From the NCBI GenBank assembly GCA_013388735.1, contig JACAES010000177.1, forward strand, positions 1 to 53,495: a stretch of DNA of 53,495 nucleotides, read 5' to 3'. Positions within the stretch are counted from its first letter, which is position 1, and the number at the start of each line of letters is the position of its first letter. A program made the translations under genes and the position numbers. The notes below the pieces were generated by a model that saw nothing but the letters and a program-made list of their open reading frames with translations, was not told the origin of the DNA and did not search any database. Source of the stretch: Chloroflexota bacterium. GTDB taxonomy: Bacteria > Chloroflexota > Anaerolineae > Aggregatilineales > Phototrophicaceae. Shown here piece by piece: positions 1 through 7,187 of the stretch.

Positions 1-792
1 ATGCCCGACTGGCTCTCCGACATCCAGCCCGAAATCGAACATCAGGCCACAGCCCCAGAAGAACCCGCCGCCGTCGGCGATCAATTCGCCTGGCTCGGCG
101 GCGCGGACGACGACGAAGCAATCGCGGCGGAAATCACCGATGTGACCGGCGACTCGCTTCAGCCAATGGCAGAGCCGTTCGATTGGGGTGACACCACAGA
201 GCCATCCCGTGCCGATACTATGCCGGATTGGTTGGGTGATATACAATCAGAGGATGCGCCGACCGGCGAACCGGCGCAGGCGTTCGACAGCGGTTTTAGC
301 TGGATTGATGACATTAACGCCCCGGAAGCCGGGGAACTCCAGCCGGAACCTGAGTACGTCGAAGAACCGGCAGCCCATGATGAAGCGCCGGATATGGAAG
401 AAATAGTGATGGCGCCCACGCCCGCCAATAATGCGCCGGACTGGTTGAACGCGATGGTGCCGGGGCTGGATGTGGATTATGCCGCGCCCGAAGATGAGCC
501 TATCGAACAGACCTATGCCGAAGATGTGGTTCTACACCGCTCGATGGCCTTCGCGCCGGAGGTTTCGCCGTCACCCCGCAAGGACTTCGACTGGCTGGTG
601 GAGATAGTTGAAGAGGAAACCCAGCAGATGCCGGCAGCCCAGACCGGGGGACGGCGCTTCGTCTTTTCGCGGCAGCCGGCCTGGCTGCGCCAGCCGACCG
701 AGCAGCGGGATGAAGCCGCCCCACGCAGGGATGCGCAGGACGATGAAACTGATGGGCAGGACGATTCCGATCTGCCGGACTGGCTGCGCTAA
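1..792 (+). CDS. Acidic PDWL-motif repeat protein (5' end probably outside window)
   Basis: The frame is already open at base 1 and starts inside a PDWL motif, so this is probably the C-terminal part of a longer protein; the true start is not visible. The visible 263 residues are acidic, rich in Pro, Ala, Asp and Glu, with no membrane segment. They contain about nine spaced short motifs of the form hydrophobic-x-(D)-W-L-x-x-(I/M): MPDWLSDI, FAWLGG, FDWGD, MPDWLGDI, FSWIDDI, APDWLNAM, FDWLVEI, PAWLRQ and, as the very last residues, LPDWLR. The linkers look disordered. The next gene, 42 bases downstream, has the same PDWL motifs, so the two are likely paralogous and co-transcribed. I know no assigned function; regularly spaced Trp motifs in a disordered acidic chain suggest a multivalent binding scaffold, which is inference. 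Confidence 0.7.
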   Translation: MPDWLSDIQPEIEHQATAPEEPAAVGDQFAWLGGADDDEAIAAEITDVTGDSLQPMAEPFDWGDTTEPSRADTMPDWLGDIQSEDAPTGEPAQAFDSGFSWIDDINAPEAGELQPEPEYVEEPAAHDEAPDMEEIVMAPTPANNAPDWLNAMVPGLDVDYAAPEDEPIEQTYAEDVVLHRSMAFAPEVSPSPRKDFDWLVEIVEEETQQMPAAQTGGRRFVFSRQPAWLRQPTEQRDEAAPRRDAQDDETDGQDDSDLPDWLR

Positions 793-834
793 AATGGATT
801 GTGGACGGACCTTTTTGTTTGAGAGGAACGAGTG

Positions 835-1320
835 ATGTCACCCGCGGATAACACACCCAATTTCGATGCGATGACGCCTGAGGAAATCATGGCCTGGATG
901 GAAAGCCTTGCCAAACGCCAGGGGGCGAACGAGGGTTTTATCACCTCGGCAGACCTGGAAATCGCCGAAATTGATCCGTCAAGCGTGCAGATTGACGAGC
1001 CGGGCTACGTCCCCTACGGGAAAGACCCGCAGAAATGGGCGGAAGAAGAGGCGGCCCGCAAGGCGGCTGCCGCCAGCCGTGCCAAACCCGCTGCCCCTCC
1101 CGCACAACCGTCCCGTCCCGCTGTCGAAGTCCCGCCCCCGCAGCCGGAGACTCCTCTACCGGCTTACCGGGAAGAAGTTCCCGTCGCGCCAAGCGCCATG
1201 TCGTGGTTGGAAAGCCTGGCCGTTGACAGCGGTCTGCCCAATCTCGATCTGTCCGGCCTGGGTGCGGAAATCACCCCGGTAACACCGGCGGCGCAGGTCC
1301 CGGCCAACCCGATAGACTAG
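835..1320 (+). CDS. WLESLA/PDWL repeat protein, N-terminal part before an in-frame TAG
   Basis: The start at ATG 835 follows the ribosome binding site AGAGGA at 822-827; a GTG lies directly before it at 832. The 161-residue product contains a repeated module: a W(L/M)ESLA helix (MAWMESLAKRQGA, MSWLESLAVDSG) followed by a linker ending in EPGYVPYG. The frame ends at TAG 1318-1320 and stays open directly beyond it to 2907. The codon after the stop begins LESLAQG, so the TAG sits exactly where the conserved Trp (TGG) of the next WLESLA module belongs. I read this as the front part of one 2073-base gene broken by a G-to-A nonsense change or a base-call error. TAG ends other genes here, for example ndk, so codon reassignment is not supported. 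Confidence 0.7.
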   Translation: MSPADNTPNFDAMTPEEIMAWMESLAKRQGANEGFITSADLEIAEIDPSSVQIDEPGYVPYGKDPQKWAEEEAARKAAAASRAKPAAPPAQPSRPAVEVPPPQPETPLPAYREEVPVAPSAMSWLESLAVDSGLPNLDLSGLGAEITPVTPAAQVPANPID

Positions 1321-1413
1321 CTGGAAAGCCTGGCGCAGGGTCAGGAAGAGGAAACCCAGACGAGCGCGCCGGCTGTCGAGGCGGCCAACCCGTTCGCCGG
1401 TGGTGTTGACCCG

Positions 1414-2907
1414 ATGTCCTGGCTGGAAAGCCTGGCCCGGCAGCAGGGCGCTAAAAAAGAAGAAATGACTACCGAGGCCAACCTGACCATTCCCCCGCCG
1501 GAACATATCGGTCAGATCGAAGGGCCGGGTTATACCCCTTATTCGTTCGATACCCTGGGGCTGTCCGAGCGACCGTCAGAAGAAAATGTGCCGGTGGAGG
1601 CTGTGTCAAAACCGGAATCCCGCCTTGAACCGGCTGATCTGGAAGACCCCTCCGCGTGGCTGGACTCGCTGGCCGCCAGCCAGGGCTTCGCGCCGGAAAC
1701 CGTCAGCCGCCCCAAAGCCGGCCGACCCGCAGGCGGTGACGATGATATTGACGAGATTCAGGCGGCGCTGAATCGTGGCGAACAGGTGCCGCCCGACCAG
1801 ATGGAACGCTGGATGAGCCGCCAGCTTGAATTCGGCGCGGCACGCGAAGAACCGGTAGAAGCCTACGATCCCGACGCCCCGGCTATCCCGGCGGAACTGC
1901 CGGACTGGTTGATCGAACAGGTCGGCGCGGCGCCGCCCGAAGAACTCGTTACGCCGGCGCCGGCGCTGATCGATTCGATCACCGAACCGCCGCAGGCAGC
2001 CGATATTCCCGACTGGTTGAAAGAAGAACCGTCGCCGGAAAACGACCTGGATGGCATTTTTGCCACGACCACCGACGAAGTGCCACAGCAGACCGCCGCG
2101 CCGCAGTTTGATGACGAAGCGACCGACCCCTGGGCCGAAGCCCTGGAATATGAAAGCCAGCATGATATTTCCGACGTGCCGGACTGGTACACGCGAAATG
2201 TCAATGACCCGGAGCGTATCGCCACCGTTAACCGCCGCTTGTTTGGCGAAGCCGAGCAAGAAGCCCTGCAAGAAGCCGCTTTGGAGCCGGAAGCCGAACT
2301 GCCCGCCGGCCAGCCGACCGACGTTCCCGACTGGCTGCGCGAGACAATGGACGAAGCCGCCGAGTTGGAAGAGGCCGAAGCAGTGGAAGCCATGCCGGAC
2401 TGGCTGGCCCAGGAAATGGACGTAGCGCCGGCAGTCCCCACCCCGGTGGACGAAATCCCCGACTGGCTGAGAGCGGTAGACGCTGACGAAGTGCCGGACT
2501 GGCTGAAAGAAAGCCTCAGCCCGGCGGCGCAGGCGCCCGCGCCGGTCGTGCCGGAAGTACAGCCGCCCGCGCCGCCGCCAGCCCCCGTCCCGGTGGCCAT
2601 GCCAACGCCCGCACCCGCCCCCACGGCTTTGCCCGCGCAGCCTGTCCCGGCTGCCAGCATTGACTCTGCCGGCATCCTTCAGAATGCCCGCGCCAGCAGT
2701 CATGACCTGGATACGCGGCTGAAACATTACGAGGCGCTGGTGCGCGCCAACGTCGAACTAGATGCCGTCACCGGCGATCTGACCCGGCTGGCCGACCAGC
2801 ATAAATCAAACGCTGCCATCTATCGCGTGCTGGGGGATGGTCTGATGCGGCAGGGCAAACTCCAGGCTGCGCTGGATACTTACCGCAAAGCCCTCAACCA
2901 GTTATAA
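1414..2907 (+). CDS. WLESLA/PDWL repeat protein, C-terminal part after the in-frame TAG
   Basis: This continues in the same frame as the gene at 835. The listed ATG is only the first one after the stop and has a weak GGTGG-like upstream signal, so independent translation is uncertain. It begins with MSWLESLARQQGAKKEE, repeats the PGYTPYS linker ending seen in the upstream part, then carries PSAWLDSLAASQGF and a run of PDWL motifs (LPDWLIEQ, IPDWLKEE, VPDWYTRN, VPDWLRET, MPDWLAQE, IPDWLRAV, VPDWLKES). A Pro/Ala-rich linker follows at about residues 370-415, then a C-terminal helical region of about 65 residues whose last part (YRVLGDGLMRQGKLQAALDT) reads like a tetratricopeptide unit. The chain is acidic and soluble. 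The TPR-like end suggests a protein-interaction role; no enzyme signature is present. Confidence 0.7.
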   Translation: MSWLESLARQQGAKKEEMTTEANLTIPPPEHIGQIEGPGYTPYSFDTLGLSERPSEENVPVEAVSKPESRLEPADLEDPSAWLDSLAASQGFAPETVSRPKAGRPAGGDDDIDEIQAALNRGEQVPPDQMERWMSRQLEFGAAREEPVEAYDPDAPAIPAELPDWLIEQVGAAPPEELVTPAPALIDSITEPPQAADIPDWLKEEPSPENDLDGIFATTTDEVPQQTAAPQFDDEATDPWAEALEYESQHDISDVPDWYTRNVNDPERIATVNRRLFGEAEQEALQEAALEPEAELPAGQPTDVPDWLRETMDEAAELEEAEAVEAMPDWLAQEMDVAPAVPTPVDEIPDWLRAVDADEVPDWLKESLSPAAQAPAPVVPEVQPPAPPPAPVPVAMPTPAPAPTALPAQPVPAASIDSAGILQNARASSHDLDTRLKHYEALVRANVELDAVTGDLTRLADQHKSNAAIYRVLGDGLMRQGKLQAALDTYRKALNQL

Positions 2908-3010
2908 TCAAAGCCGGTTTTTATGGTCATGACGATAAGCGGGTCGTTTCAGACCTGTTTATCTTGCCGGGCCGGACACAACAACATCCATCACGACAAA
3001 GGAAGGGAAC

Positions 3011-3463
3011 GTGGAACGCACACTCATTATCGCCAAACCGGACGCCGTTCAGCGCGGCCTGGTCGGGGAAATCATCCGCCGCTTCGAAGCGCGCGGCTTA
3101 CGCATCATTGGGATGAAGTTCATGCAGGTTCCGCGCGAGCTGGCGGAGCGACACTACGCCGTTCACCAGGGCAAGCCGTTTTTCGAGCCGCTGGTGAAGT
3201 ACATCACCTCGTCGCCGGTGATGGTGATGGCGCTGGAAGGCACGAACGCCGTCGCCGCTGCCCGCCTGACCATCGGCGCGACCAAACCCAACGAAGCCGC
3301 CGCCGGCACGATTCGCGGTGACTTCGCGCTCGAAATCGGGCGCAACCTGGTGCATGGTTCGGACAGCGTGGAAAACGGCCAGGCGGAGGTCGGCCTGTGG
3401 TTCGCCGAAAGCGAACTGGTGAGCTGGCCGCGTCATAATGACCCCTGGATTTTCGAGGGGTAG
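3011..3463 (+). CDS. ndk: Nucleoside diphosphate kinase
   Basis: Transfers the terminal phosphate of nucleoside triphosphates to nucleoside diphosphates through a phosphohistidine, balancing cytoplasmic NTP and dNTP pools. The 150-residue length is normal for the family. The N-terminus ERTLIIAKPDAVQRGLVGEI is the typical first strand and helix, and the active site NLVHGSDS places the catalytic His at residue 115. The GTG start at 3011 is preceded by AAGGAAGG about five bases upstream. A strong hairpin terminator follows the stop at 3485-3510. The convergent neighbour is rsfS. Confidence 0.96.
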   Translation: MERTLIIAKPDAVQRGLVGEIIRRFEARGLRIIGMKFMQVPRELAERHYAVHQGKPFFEPLVKYITSSPVMVMALEGTNAVAAARLTIGATKPNEAAAGTIRGDFALEIGRNLVHGSDSVENGQAEVGLWFAESELVSWPRHNDPWIFEG

Positions 3464-3484
3464 CAGCGGGTTATTTTTATTCTG

Positions 3485-3519
3485 TCAGGGGCGCAGCACA
3501 GCGCCCCTGATGTTTTATT
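3485..3519 (+). terminator. Rho-independent terminator after ndk
   Basis: A perfect 10-base-pair stem (3485-3494 with 3501-3510) closes the loop AGCACA and is followed by TGTTTTATT on the plus strand. On the minus strand the hairpin is followed by an A-rich stretch, so it is oriented for ndk. The stem core GGGGCGC/GCGCCCC belongs to a palindrome type seen several times in this window. Confidence 0.75.
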
Positions 3520-3901
3520 GAATGCTGAGCAGGACGTGCGCCCCGCGCCACAAGCCTTCCAGATCGTAGTACAGGCGCTTTCCTTCCAGAAAAAGATGCA
3601 CGATCACATCGCCATAATCCAGCAGCACCCAACCGCTTTCGCCCGTGCCCTCGATGGCGAACGGTAATTTTTGCAGGCGCTCCTTGACGCTTTCCCGCAC
3701 ATGCTCGGCCAGCGCCTGAAGCTGCCGGTCACTGTTGCCGTTGCAGATCACAAAAAAGTCGGCGATGATAGCATCGGGGCGCAGGTCAAGCAGGACGATG
3801 TTTTTGGCCTTTTTGTCCTCGACCAGATCAACGATATAGCGCGCCAGTTCTAACGAGTCCAGACCCTTCCTCCTGATACGATTATGAAACAGATGAGGCA
3901 C
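3515..3901 (-). CDS. rsfS: Ribosome silencing factor RsfS (Iojap family)
   Basis: RsfS binds ribosomal protein uL14 on the large subunit and blocks subunit joining when nutrients are scarce. The family core is clear: LELARYIVDLVEDKKAKNIV, then ADFFVICNGNSDRQ, GWVLLDYGDVIVHLF and YYDLEGLW. The longest frame gives 128 residues from GTG 3901, but that GTG lies inside a GGCACAG-CGAA-CTGTGCC hairpin with no ribosome binding site. An excellent AGGAGG lies further in, six bases before a CTG codon at 3862, which would give a product starting (M)DSLELARYIVD, matching where family members usually begin. A non-AUG CTG start is therefore plausible. A promoter lies upstream at 3935-3962. Confidence 0.9.
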   Translation of the reverse strand: MPHLFHNRIRRKGLDSLELARYIVDLVEDKKAKNIVLLDLRPDAIIADFFVICNGNSDRQLQALAEHVRESVKERLQKLPFAIEGTGESGWVLLDYGDVIVHLFLEGKRLYYDLEGLWRGAHVLLSIQ

Positions 3902-3934
3902 AGTTCGCTGTGCCTGTGGTGAATCTTACCCCGC

Positions 3935-3962
3935 ATTGTAGCACAATTCGCCCCGGCCACAA
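3935..3962 (-). promoter_or_regulatory. Probable sigma-70-type promoter of rsfS
   Basis: On the minus strand TTGTGG (3957-3962) is followed after 16 bases by TACAAT (3935-3940), preceded by TGC, an extended -10 element. Transcription would begin near 3928, about 27 bases before the GTG at 3901. It lies between the stop of sufE and rsfS. Confidence 0.5.
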
Positions 3963-3995
3963 TGTTCCGGGCAAGGCCGCCCTTGCCTCGCCGGC

Positions 3996-4439
3996 TTACG
4001 CCCCGGACAGCCGCTTTCTGGCTTCGTGCTGCACCAGACTCACGATGCCCATCAGGCCTTGCCCTTTGCCCATCGAAATCTCGCGGCCAAAAATTTGCAG
4101 CACAATTTCGGTTGGGATGGCCGCCACCTGTTCGAGCGGCTGGCCGGAACAGGTTTCGTCCAGGATCACGCTCATCGCCATCGCGGAAAGCCCCTGCGGA
4201 TTCAGCACGTCGAAGTAAAACTTCAGCGTGTCATCGGGCTGCTCCACCGCCCATACAAACGCATCCGACTCGCAGGCCGGGACGCGGCGCGCCTCGTCAT
4301 AAGGCCGCGTGGCGACTTCTGGTGGGACTTTCACCGCCGGGAAGCGGTCAGCGATCTCGATCAGGTATTCAACCCGCTCGTTCCGGTCGCTGATGTTCGA
4401 AAAGTCGTCAAGGATTTCGGTCAGTTTTTCGGGAATCAT
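3996..4439 (-). CDS. sufE: SufE-family cysteine desulfuration protein
   Basis: SufE-type proteins accept persulfide sulfur from a SufS-type cysteine desulfurase and pass it to Fe-S cluster assembly. The 147-residue length fits. The N-terminal helices (KLTEILDDFSNISDRNERVEYLIEIA) and the segment RRVPACESDAFVWA, which holds the acceptor Cys at residue 56, match the family, as does the C-terminal RxxGMxxI-like region (GKGQGLMGIVSLVQHEARKR). The start lies only five bases after the stop of the upstream rhodanese gene, so the two are probably one transcript. No sufS, sufB, sufC or sufD is in the window. Confidence 0.9.
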   Translation of the reverse strand: MIPEKLTEILDDFSNISDRNERVEYLIEIADRFPAVKVPPEVATRPYDEARRVPACESDAFVWAVEQPDDTLKFYFDVLNPQGLSAMAMSVILDETCSGQPLEQVAAIPTEIVLQIFGREISMGKGQGLMGIVSLVQHEARKRLSGA

Positions 4440-4444
4440 GCCTG

Positions 4445-5308
4445 TTATTTCTCAATCGGCACGCCAACAGAATTGCCCCACTCCGTCCAGCTTCCGTCAT
4501 AGTTGCGGACGTTGGGATAACCAAGCAGGTATTTTAACACAAACCAGGTGTGGCTGCTGCGTTCGCCGATGCGGCAGTAGGCGATGATGTCATCGTCCGG
4601 TTTTAAACCCTGCTCCTGCTCGTAGATGGCGCGCAGTTCGTCCGCCGTCTTAAACGTACCGTCGGTGGTATTGACGGCCCGCGCCCAGGGGACATTTTTG
4701 GCGCCGGGGATATGCCCGCCGCGCAGCGCGCCTTCCTGCGGGTAGCCCTCCATGTGCAGCTTTTTGCCGGTATATTCGTCCGGGCTGCGCACATCCACCA
4801 GCGGCCTGCCGCCTTCGATGTGTTTAAGCACCTGGTCGCGGAAGGCGCGAATGGCGTGGTCGTCCCGCTCCGGCGCATGGTAAGTGGCCGGCGGGTAGTG
4901 TGGTACATCGCGGGTGAAGGGGCGGTCTTCCTGCTCCCATTTCAGGCGTCCACCGTCCATGATTTTCACCCGGTCGTGGCCGAACAACTGGAACACCCAC
5001 ATGGCGTAGGTCGCCCACCAGTTGTTTTTATCGCCGTAAAAGACGACCGTTGTTTCGTTGGTCACGCCGATGCGCGACATCAGCGCCTCGAAGCCGGCCC
5101 TGTCCAGATAATCGCGGCGCAGCGGATCGTTGAGGTCGGTCGTCCAGTCCACCTGAACCGCGCCCGGAATATGCCCGGAGGGGTAGAGCAGCGGGTCTTC
5201 GTTGGACTCGACAATCCGCACGTCCGGATCGTTCAGATGCTGCGCAACCCAATCGGTCGAAACCAGCACATCGGGGTTGGCATAACCCCGGCTCGTGATC
5301 TCGCTCAT
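4445..5308 (-). CDS. Thiosulfate sulfurtransferase (tandem rhodanese)
   Basis: A two-domain rhodanese that moves sulfane sulfur from a donor such as thiosulfate to a thiol acceptor via a cysteine persulfide. The product is 287 residues from ATG 5308, chosen because GGAGGAG precedes it. The longer open frame to 5404 would run through a promoter and a terminator. The N-terminal domain (about 15-140) has [10 protein letters not shown] where an active loop would be and is catalytically empty. The C-terminal domain (about 165-285) has [15 protein letters not shown] with the catalytic Cys at residue 245. The [11 protein letters not shown] loop resembles actinobacterial-type enzymes. It is followed directly by sufE, suggesting sulfur relay between the two. 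Confidence 0.92.
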   Translation of the reverse strand: MSEITSRGYANPDVLVSTDWVAQHLNDPDVRIVESNEDPLLYPSGHIPGAVQVDWTTDLNDPLRRDYLDRAGFEALMSRIGVTNETTVVFYGDKNNWWATYAMWVFQLFGHDRVKIMDGGRLKWEQEDRPFTRDVPHYPPATYHAPERDDHAIRAFRDQVLKHIEGGRPLVDVRSPDEYTGKKLHMEGYPQEGALRGGHIPGAKNVPWARAVNTTDGTFKTADELRAIYEQEQGLKPDDDIIAYCRIGERSSHTWFVLKYLLGYPNVRNYDGSWTEWGNSVGVPIEK

Positions 5309-5353
5309 CACTCTCCTCCTTGATTCAACAGATGAGAAAAACAGATATACATC

Positions 5354-5382
5354 ATCATAAATAAACCCCGGCCATCCGGCAA
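5354..5382 (-). promoter_or_regulatory. Sigma-70-type promoter of the rhodanese-sufE operon
   Basis: On the minus strand TTGCCG (5377-5382) is followed after exactly 17 bases by TATGAT (5354-5359). It lies 46 bases upstream of the chosen ATG 5308 and downstream of the small-RNA terminator, so it gives the operon its own start. Confidence 0.6.
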
Positions 5383-5397
5383 GAGCCAGCGCCCGCC

Positions 5398-5426
5398 CAA
5401 ACAAAAACCGACCCTGCGCGGGTCGG
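5398..5426 (-). terminator. Rho-independent terminator of the candidate small RNA
   Basis: A perfect seven-base-pair GC-rich stem (5420-5426 with 5408-5414, loop 5415-5419) is followed on the minus strand by TTTTTGTTT. No protein gene lies upstream on this strand before rarA's divergent start, so the terminator implies a short transcript. Confidence 0.7.
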
Positions 5427-5543
5427 CGTGTCCGGCGGCTGTCAGCAGCGAATTGTTACCCTCCCGGCAGGCGGCGCGACAAATGTAACGCCCGACAGGG
5501 CCCCCCGCACAACATGGCCGGGTAGAGCATAACCGTCATCATG
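5398..5543 (-). ncRNA. Candidate small structured RNA next to rarA (6S-like by location and shape)
   Basis: No gene fits this stretch, yet it has a promoter (5550-5579), a compact fold and an intrinsic terminator, all on the minus strand, predicting an RNA of about 145 nt. The fold is an elongated rod. The outer stem pairs 5494-5498 (with the following C-run) to 5434-5443. An asymmetric internal bubble follows, then a second stem pairing 5485-5489 with 5455-5459, then a GC-rich apical loop. A rod with a central bubble and a position beside rarA recall 6S RNA, which lies next to rarA in a number of bacteria; I recall this and could not check it. No signal-recognition-particle signature is present. 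The RNA assignment is good; the 6S identity is a guess. Confidence 0.5.
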
Positions 5544-5549
5544 CGTTAA

Positions 5550-5579
5550 AATATAACCCGTCTGTACGACGCAGGTCAA
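5550..5579 (-). promoter_or_regulatory. Strong promoter driving the candidate small RNA
   Basis: On the minus strand TTGACC (5574-5579) and TATATT (5550-5555) are separated by 18 bases, with predicted initiation near 5543. It lies just upstream of, and pointing away from, the rarA start at 5591. Confidence 0.6.
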
Positions 5580-5590
5580 ATGAACCGATT

Positions 5591-6805
5591 ATGAATCAAC
5601 TGCCCACTTCCAAACCGCTCGCCGACCGCATCCGCCCGCGCACGCTCGATGAATTTGTCGGGCAGGCGCACCTGGTCGGCCCCAACAAACCGCTTAATCA
5701 GGTCATCCGGCACAACCGCATCCGCTCGATGATCTTCTGGGGGCCGCCTGGCGTGGGCAAAACCACGCTGGCGCGTATCATCGCCGCCCAGACCGACCGC
5801 CCCTATTTTGAGCTGTCGGCGGTTTCCGCCGGCAAAAACGAAATTCGCGCCATCGTGGAGCAGGTGCAGGCCGGCGAAACGCGCGACCTGTTCACGCTGC
5901 ACCAGCCGCCGGCCCGCACCGGCGCGGTACTGTTCCTGGACGAAATTCACCGTTTTAACAAAGCGCAGCAGGACTATCTGCTGCCGTATGTCGAAAACGG
6001 CACGCTCATCCTCATCGGCGCGACTACCGAAAACCCCAGCTTCGAGGTCATTTCGGCGCTGCTTTCCCGCTGTCAGGTGTTCGTGCTGGAGCCGCTGTCG
6101 GCGGACGAAGTGCGCGAGATCATCCGGCGCGGCGCGGCGGAACTGGGCGTGAGACTCGACGCCGAGGCCGAGGGTTTCCTGGCGGATTTCGCCAACGGTG
6201 ACGCCCGCCAATCCCTCAACCTGCTGGAAGCCGCCGCCGAACTGTACGCCGGTCAGGGCGGCGGGCTGATGGTCGAAAACCTCAAGGACGCGCTGCAATC
6301 CAAACACCTGCGCTACGATAAAGCCGCCGAAGAACACTACAACACCATCAGCGCCTACATCAAAAGTATGCGCGCCGGCAGCGTGGACGCCGCCCTGTAT
6401 TACCTGGCGCGTATGGTGGACGCCGGCGAAGACCCCAAGTTCATCGCCCGGCGTATGGTCATCTTCGCCAGCGAAGACATCGGCATGGCGCAGCCAACGG
6501 CGCTGGTGGTCGCCAACGAGGTTTTCCGCGCCGTCGAAACCATCGGCTACCCGGAATGCCAGATCAACCTGGCGCACGGCACGGTCTACCTGGCTTTAGC
6601 GCCCAAAGACCGTTCTGCCTGCGATTCGTTTTTCACCGCCCTGGAGGACGTGAAGCAGCACGGCAACCTGCCGATTCCGCTCCACCTGCGCAATGCCCCC
6701 ACCCGGCTGATGAAAGACCTGGGCTACGGCAAGGGCTACGAAGCCTACACCGACGAAAACCTGCTGCCGGAAAAGCTGAAGGGCAGGAAGTATTATAAGA
6801 AGTAG
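5591..6805 (+). CDS. rarA: Replication-associated recombination protein A (AAA+ ATPase)
   Basis: RarA (MgsA/WRNIP1 family) is a clamp-loader-like AAA+ ATPase acting at stalled replication forks. The 404-residue length is typical. The opening [19 protein letters not shown] is the family N-terminus. Walker [10 protein letters not shown] lies near residue 50, Walker [14 protein letters not shown] near 115, sensor 1 [11 protein letters not shown] near 145, and the arginine-finger segment LLSRCQVF follows. The C-terminal oligomerisation region ([26 protein letters not shown]) is complete. The ribosome binding site is weak (GCAGG upstream). It is divergent from the small-RNA gene. Confidence 0.95.
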   Translation: MNQLPTSKPLADRIRPRTLDEFVGQAHLVGPNKPLNQVIRHNRIRSMIFWGPPGVGKTTLARIIAAQTDRPYFELSAVSAGKNEIRAIVEQVQAGETRDLFTLHQPPARTGAVLFLDEIHRFNKAQQDYLLPYVENGTLILIGATTENPSFEVISALLSRCQVFVLEPLSADEVREIIRRGAAELGVRLDAEAEGFLADFANGDARQSLNLLEAAAELYAGQGGGLMVENLKDALQSKHLRYDKAAEEHYNTISAYIKSMRAGSVDAALYYLARMVDAGEDPKFIARRMVIFASEDIGMAQPTALVVANEVFRAVETIGYPECQINLAHGTVYLALAPKDRSACDSFFTALEDVKQHGNLPIPLHLRNAPTRLMKDLGYGKGYEAYTDENLLPEKLKGRKYYKK

Positions 6806-6833
6806 TTGCCAGTTATCAGTTTCCAGATGCCGG
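6806..6833 (+). repeat. Short heptanucleotide repeat array
   Basis: Directly after the rarA stop are four seven-base units, TTGCCAG, TTATCAG, TTTCCAG and ATGCCGG. Similar arrays with the same period occur at 8517 and 9620. Confidence 0.5.
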
Positions 6834-6853
6834 TAGACGCAAAGAACAGAGCC

Positions 6854-7147
6854 ATGCCTCCAAAGCCCGAACCGGAAACTTATATCTGCGCACTGTGCGA
6901 GCGCGAGGTGCGGCAGGTGAGCAAACACCATATCGTGCCGAAGTCGGAAGGCGGGCGCGACACGGTGGATTTGTGCGCCGCCTGCCACAAGACGCTGCAC
7001 AGCTTCTTCACCAATGCAACCCTGGCGAATGAACTGAACACCCTTGAAGCCCTGCGGCAGGATCCCGATCTGGCGCGTTATCTGGCCTGGGTTCGCAAAC
7101 AGCGTGATGGCCGCGTCCGGGTGCAAAAACGCCGCGACCGGCGTTAA
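6854..7147 (+). CDS. HNH endonuclease-domain protein
   Basis: A 97-residue protein with a compact HNH zinc-finger nuclease fold: CALC near the N-terminus, KHHIVPKSEGG carrying the catalytic His pair, then LCAACHKTLH with the second CxxC and final His. The tail is very basic (RVRVQKRRDRR). The start is placed at ATG 6854, as the upstream in-frame residues come from a repeat array. Stand-alone HNH proteins of this size may be DNases of mobile or defensive origin or housekeeping nucleases; the neighbours do not decide it. Confidence 0.8.
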   Translation: MPPKPEPETYICALCEREVRQVSKHHIVPKSEGGRDTVDLCAACHKTLHSFFTNATLANELNTLEALRQDPDLARYLAWVRKQRDGRVRVQKRRDRR

Positions 7148-7187
7148 AGCCAGCTTCGGCGCGCCTCTACAGGCGTTTTCCGTGTTT

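Noticed and set aside
1318-1320. Stop-codon reassignment (TAG read as an amino acid)
   Set aside because: TAG ends other clear genes in this window such as ndk (3461-3463), and a single substitution of TGG explains the site better.
1606-2727. Long minus-strand open frame of 373 codons opposite the PDWL gene
   Set aside because: It lies entirely opposite a motif-rich plus-strand gene, has basic Arg/Gly-rich composition typical of antisense frames in GC-rich DNA and no recognisable domain.
5309-5404. N-terminal extension of the rhodanese to 5404
   Set aside because: The added residues overlap a promoter and part of a terminator; ATG 5308 has an ideal GGAGGAG and the family-typical N-terminus.
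5398-5543. Signal recognition particle RNA
   Set aside because: The conserved GGUCAG / GGAAGGAAGCA apical motif is absent.
5576-6577. 333-codon minus-strand open frame opposite rarA
   Set aside because: The plus strand carries complete Walker motifs and family ends; the antisense product has no motif.
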